Source of the DNA: Tolumonas lignilytica
Lineage (GTDB): Bacteria; Pseudomonadota; Gammaproteobacteria; Enterobacterales; Aeromonadaceae
Length of the DNA: 64,000 bases
Reading direction: 5' to 3'
NCBI RefSeq assembly: GCF_000527035.1
Contig: NZ_AZUK01000001.1
Location: forward strand, 124,001 to 188,000
Shown here: positions 63,191 to 64,000 of the stretch, in pieces
Layout of the letters: every line of letters begins with the position of its first letter
How positions within the stretch are numbered: position 1 is the first letter of the stretch
Translations under genes and position numbers: made by a program
Notes under the pieces: generated by a model
Seen by the model: the letters and a program-made list of their open reading frames with translations, nothing else
Told to the model about the DNA's origin: nothing
Databases searched by the model: none

Positions 63191-64000
63191 ATGAATAAAC
63201 GAATTCCCCCCCTGAATGCCCTGCATGCTTTTGTGGTGACCGCCAGACACCTCAATTTAACGCGGGCGGCAGAAGAGTTATTTGTGACGCAAGGTGCGGT
63301 CAGTCGCCAGATTGCTACGCTGGAAGATTACTTTGGATTTGCCTTATTTCATCGTCATGCGCGAGGGCTACGGTTAACCCAACAGGGTTTGAACTTATTG
63401 CCGGAACTCAAAGGTGCATTTGAGCAGTTATTTAAAGCGACCGATAAGGCCTGTCGTGAAAATAGCGTGATCCGCCTGAAGGCTCCGACGTGTGCACTGC
63501 GATGGTTGCTCCCCTGTTTGGTAAAACTGGAACAGGAAAATCCGGAAATGCATGTTTCCCTGACCACCACGACCGATCATGGCATTGATTTCAAAACGGA
63601 AAACTACGATGTAGCCATTATCTTTTCAGAAGACACGACTCCATTTCGGCATGCTTATAAGTTGTTTGATGAGGTCATTTCTCCGGTGATGGCACCGCAT
63701 TTATGCGACAACGTGGCAAATAATTTCAGTATTGAAAATCTGGCCCGGATGACTTTTCTGCACCCGACACATGATCAGCGGGACTGGAAGTTATGGCTCC
63801 AAAGTCAATCGATGGATGAACAAATTATGCGACGCAATCAACAGTTCGACACGATGGATTTAGCGATCAGTGCGGCCATTCAGGGGTTTGGGATCGCCAT
63901 GGCTGATATCAGCCTGGTGGCAGAAGACATAAAAATGCACCGGCTCGTAATGCCATTTCCAGACACAGTGAAAACCGGTGCCGCCTATTATCTGGTACAC
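63191..64000 (+). CDS. LysR-type regulator, GcvA-like (3'-truncated by window edge)
   Basis: The frame runs 270 codons from the ATG at 63191 to the last base without a stop, so the C-terminus (probably 20-40 residues) is outside the window. The N-terminal winged helix matches GcvA/AmpR-type proteins: LNALHAFVVTARHLNLTRAA, EELFVTQGAVSRQIATLEDY and FGFALFHRHARGLRLTQQG. The effector domain follows from about 90 (RLKAPTCALRWLLPCLVKLE). AAGG lies 6 bases before the ATG. It is divergent from the aminotransferase-amidase operon, which is its most likely target. The effector is unknown. Confidence 0.88.
   Translation, partial: MNKRIPPLNALHAFVVTARHLNLTRAAEELFVTQGAVSRQIATLEDYFGFALFHRHARGLRLTQQGLNLLPELKGAFEQLFKATDKACRENSVIRLKAPTCALRWLLPCLVKLEQENPEMHVSLTTTTDHGIDFKTENYDVAIIFSEDTTPFRHAYKLFDEVISPVMAPHLCDNVANNFSIENLARMTFLHPTHDQRDWKLWLQSQSMDEQIMRRNQQFDTMDLAISAAIQGFGIAMADISLVAEDIKMHRLVMPFPDTVKTGAAYYLVH

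Overview
The window comes from a facultatively fermentative gammaproteobacterium. Nearly every housekeeping protein aligns in length and motif with its Escherichia coli counterpart (LdhA, Ndh, TopA, SerA, AroA, AckA), while a LuxO-type regulator and FIST-domain signalling genes recall Vibrio and Aeromonas. An Aeromonadales member such as Tolumonas is my best guess; this is inference from memory of protein sequences, not a database result. There are no phage genes, insertion sequences, CRISPR arrays or rRNA genes, so this is mostly ordinary chromosomal backbone.

Layout. 1-3.65 kb: end of eutB, eutC, then fermentative D-lactate dehydrogenase and an acetate/succinate channel. 3.7-6.75 kb: the conserved nagZ-ycfP-ndh block (minus). 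6.9-9.2 kb: convergent pheA and aroG. 9.3-10.75 kb: a DEAD-box helicase. 10.8-15.3 kb: a three-gene minus-strand signalling operon (LuxO-like sigma54 regulator, FIST sensor, hybrid kinase with its own HPt). 15.4-17.4 kb: pabB-nudL, then Gly and Cys tRNAs. 17.7-26 kb: topA, sohB, a LysR gene, a Set-type MFS exporter, a MalY/PatB-type C-S lyase and an orphan TAXI binding protein. 26-28.4 kb: aroF-tyrA behind a perfect TyrR box. 28.5-33.3 kb: a BMP-family nucleoside-type ABC importer. 33.4-37.9 kb: btsS-btsR and a CstA/BtsT pyruvate transporter, with BtsR-type repeats between them. 37.9-44.4 kb: ackA behind an unusually long structured leader, a HAD phosphatase, serA, aroA and serC. 44.6-48.1 kb: a small secreted Spy-like protein divergent from a DevBCA/MacAB-like exporter. 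48.1-51.5 kb: a chemoreceptor, two initiator tRNA genes, and DUF2750 and UPF0303 genes. 51.6-58.1 kb: an amylosucrase-family GH13 enzyme with a complete carbohydrate ABC importer. 58.1-64 kb: a regulatory region rich in repeats, a PAS chemoreceptor, an orphan amino-acid binding protein, a Nit1 amidase/aminotransferase operon and a divergent LysR gene cut by the window end.

How the genes fit together. Three themes recur. First, mixed-acid fermentation and overflow metabolism: LdhA, AckA, SatP, pyruvate sensing and uptake through BtsSR/BtsT, and the NADH sink Ndh. Second, chorismate-derived synthesis: two feedback-distinct DAHP synthases, AroA, both bifunctional chorismate mutases, PabB, and serine synthesis feeding the same region. 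Third, environmental sensing: two chemoreceptors and the LuxO-type relay.

The items most worth a second look are the self-contained LuxO/FIST/HPt-kinase operon, the roughly 490 bp structured gap before ackA, the triple BtsR-like repeat, a MerR-style 19-bp-spacer promoter with no MerR gene nearby, and the repeat-dense region at 58.1-58.5 kb. Start codons were moved from the longest possible frame wherever a ribosome binding site and family length agreed on an internal start.
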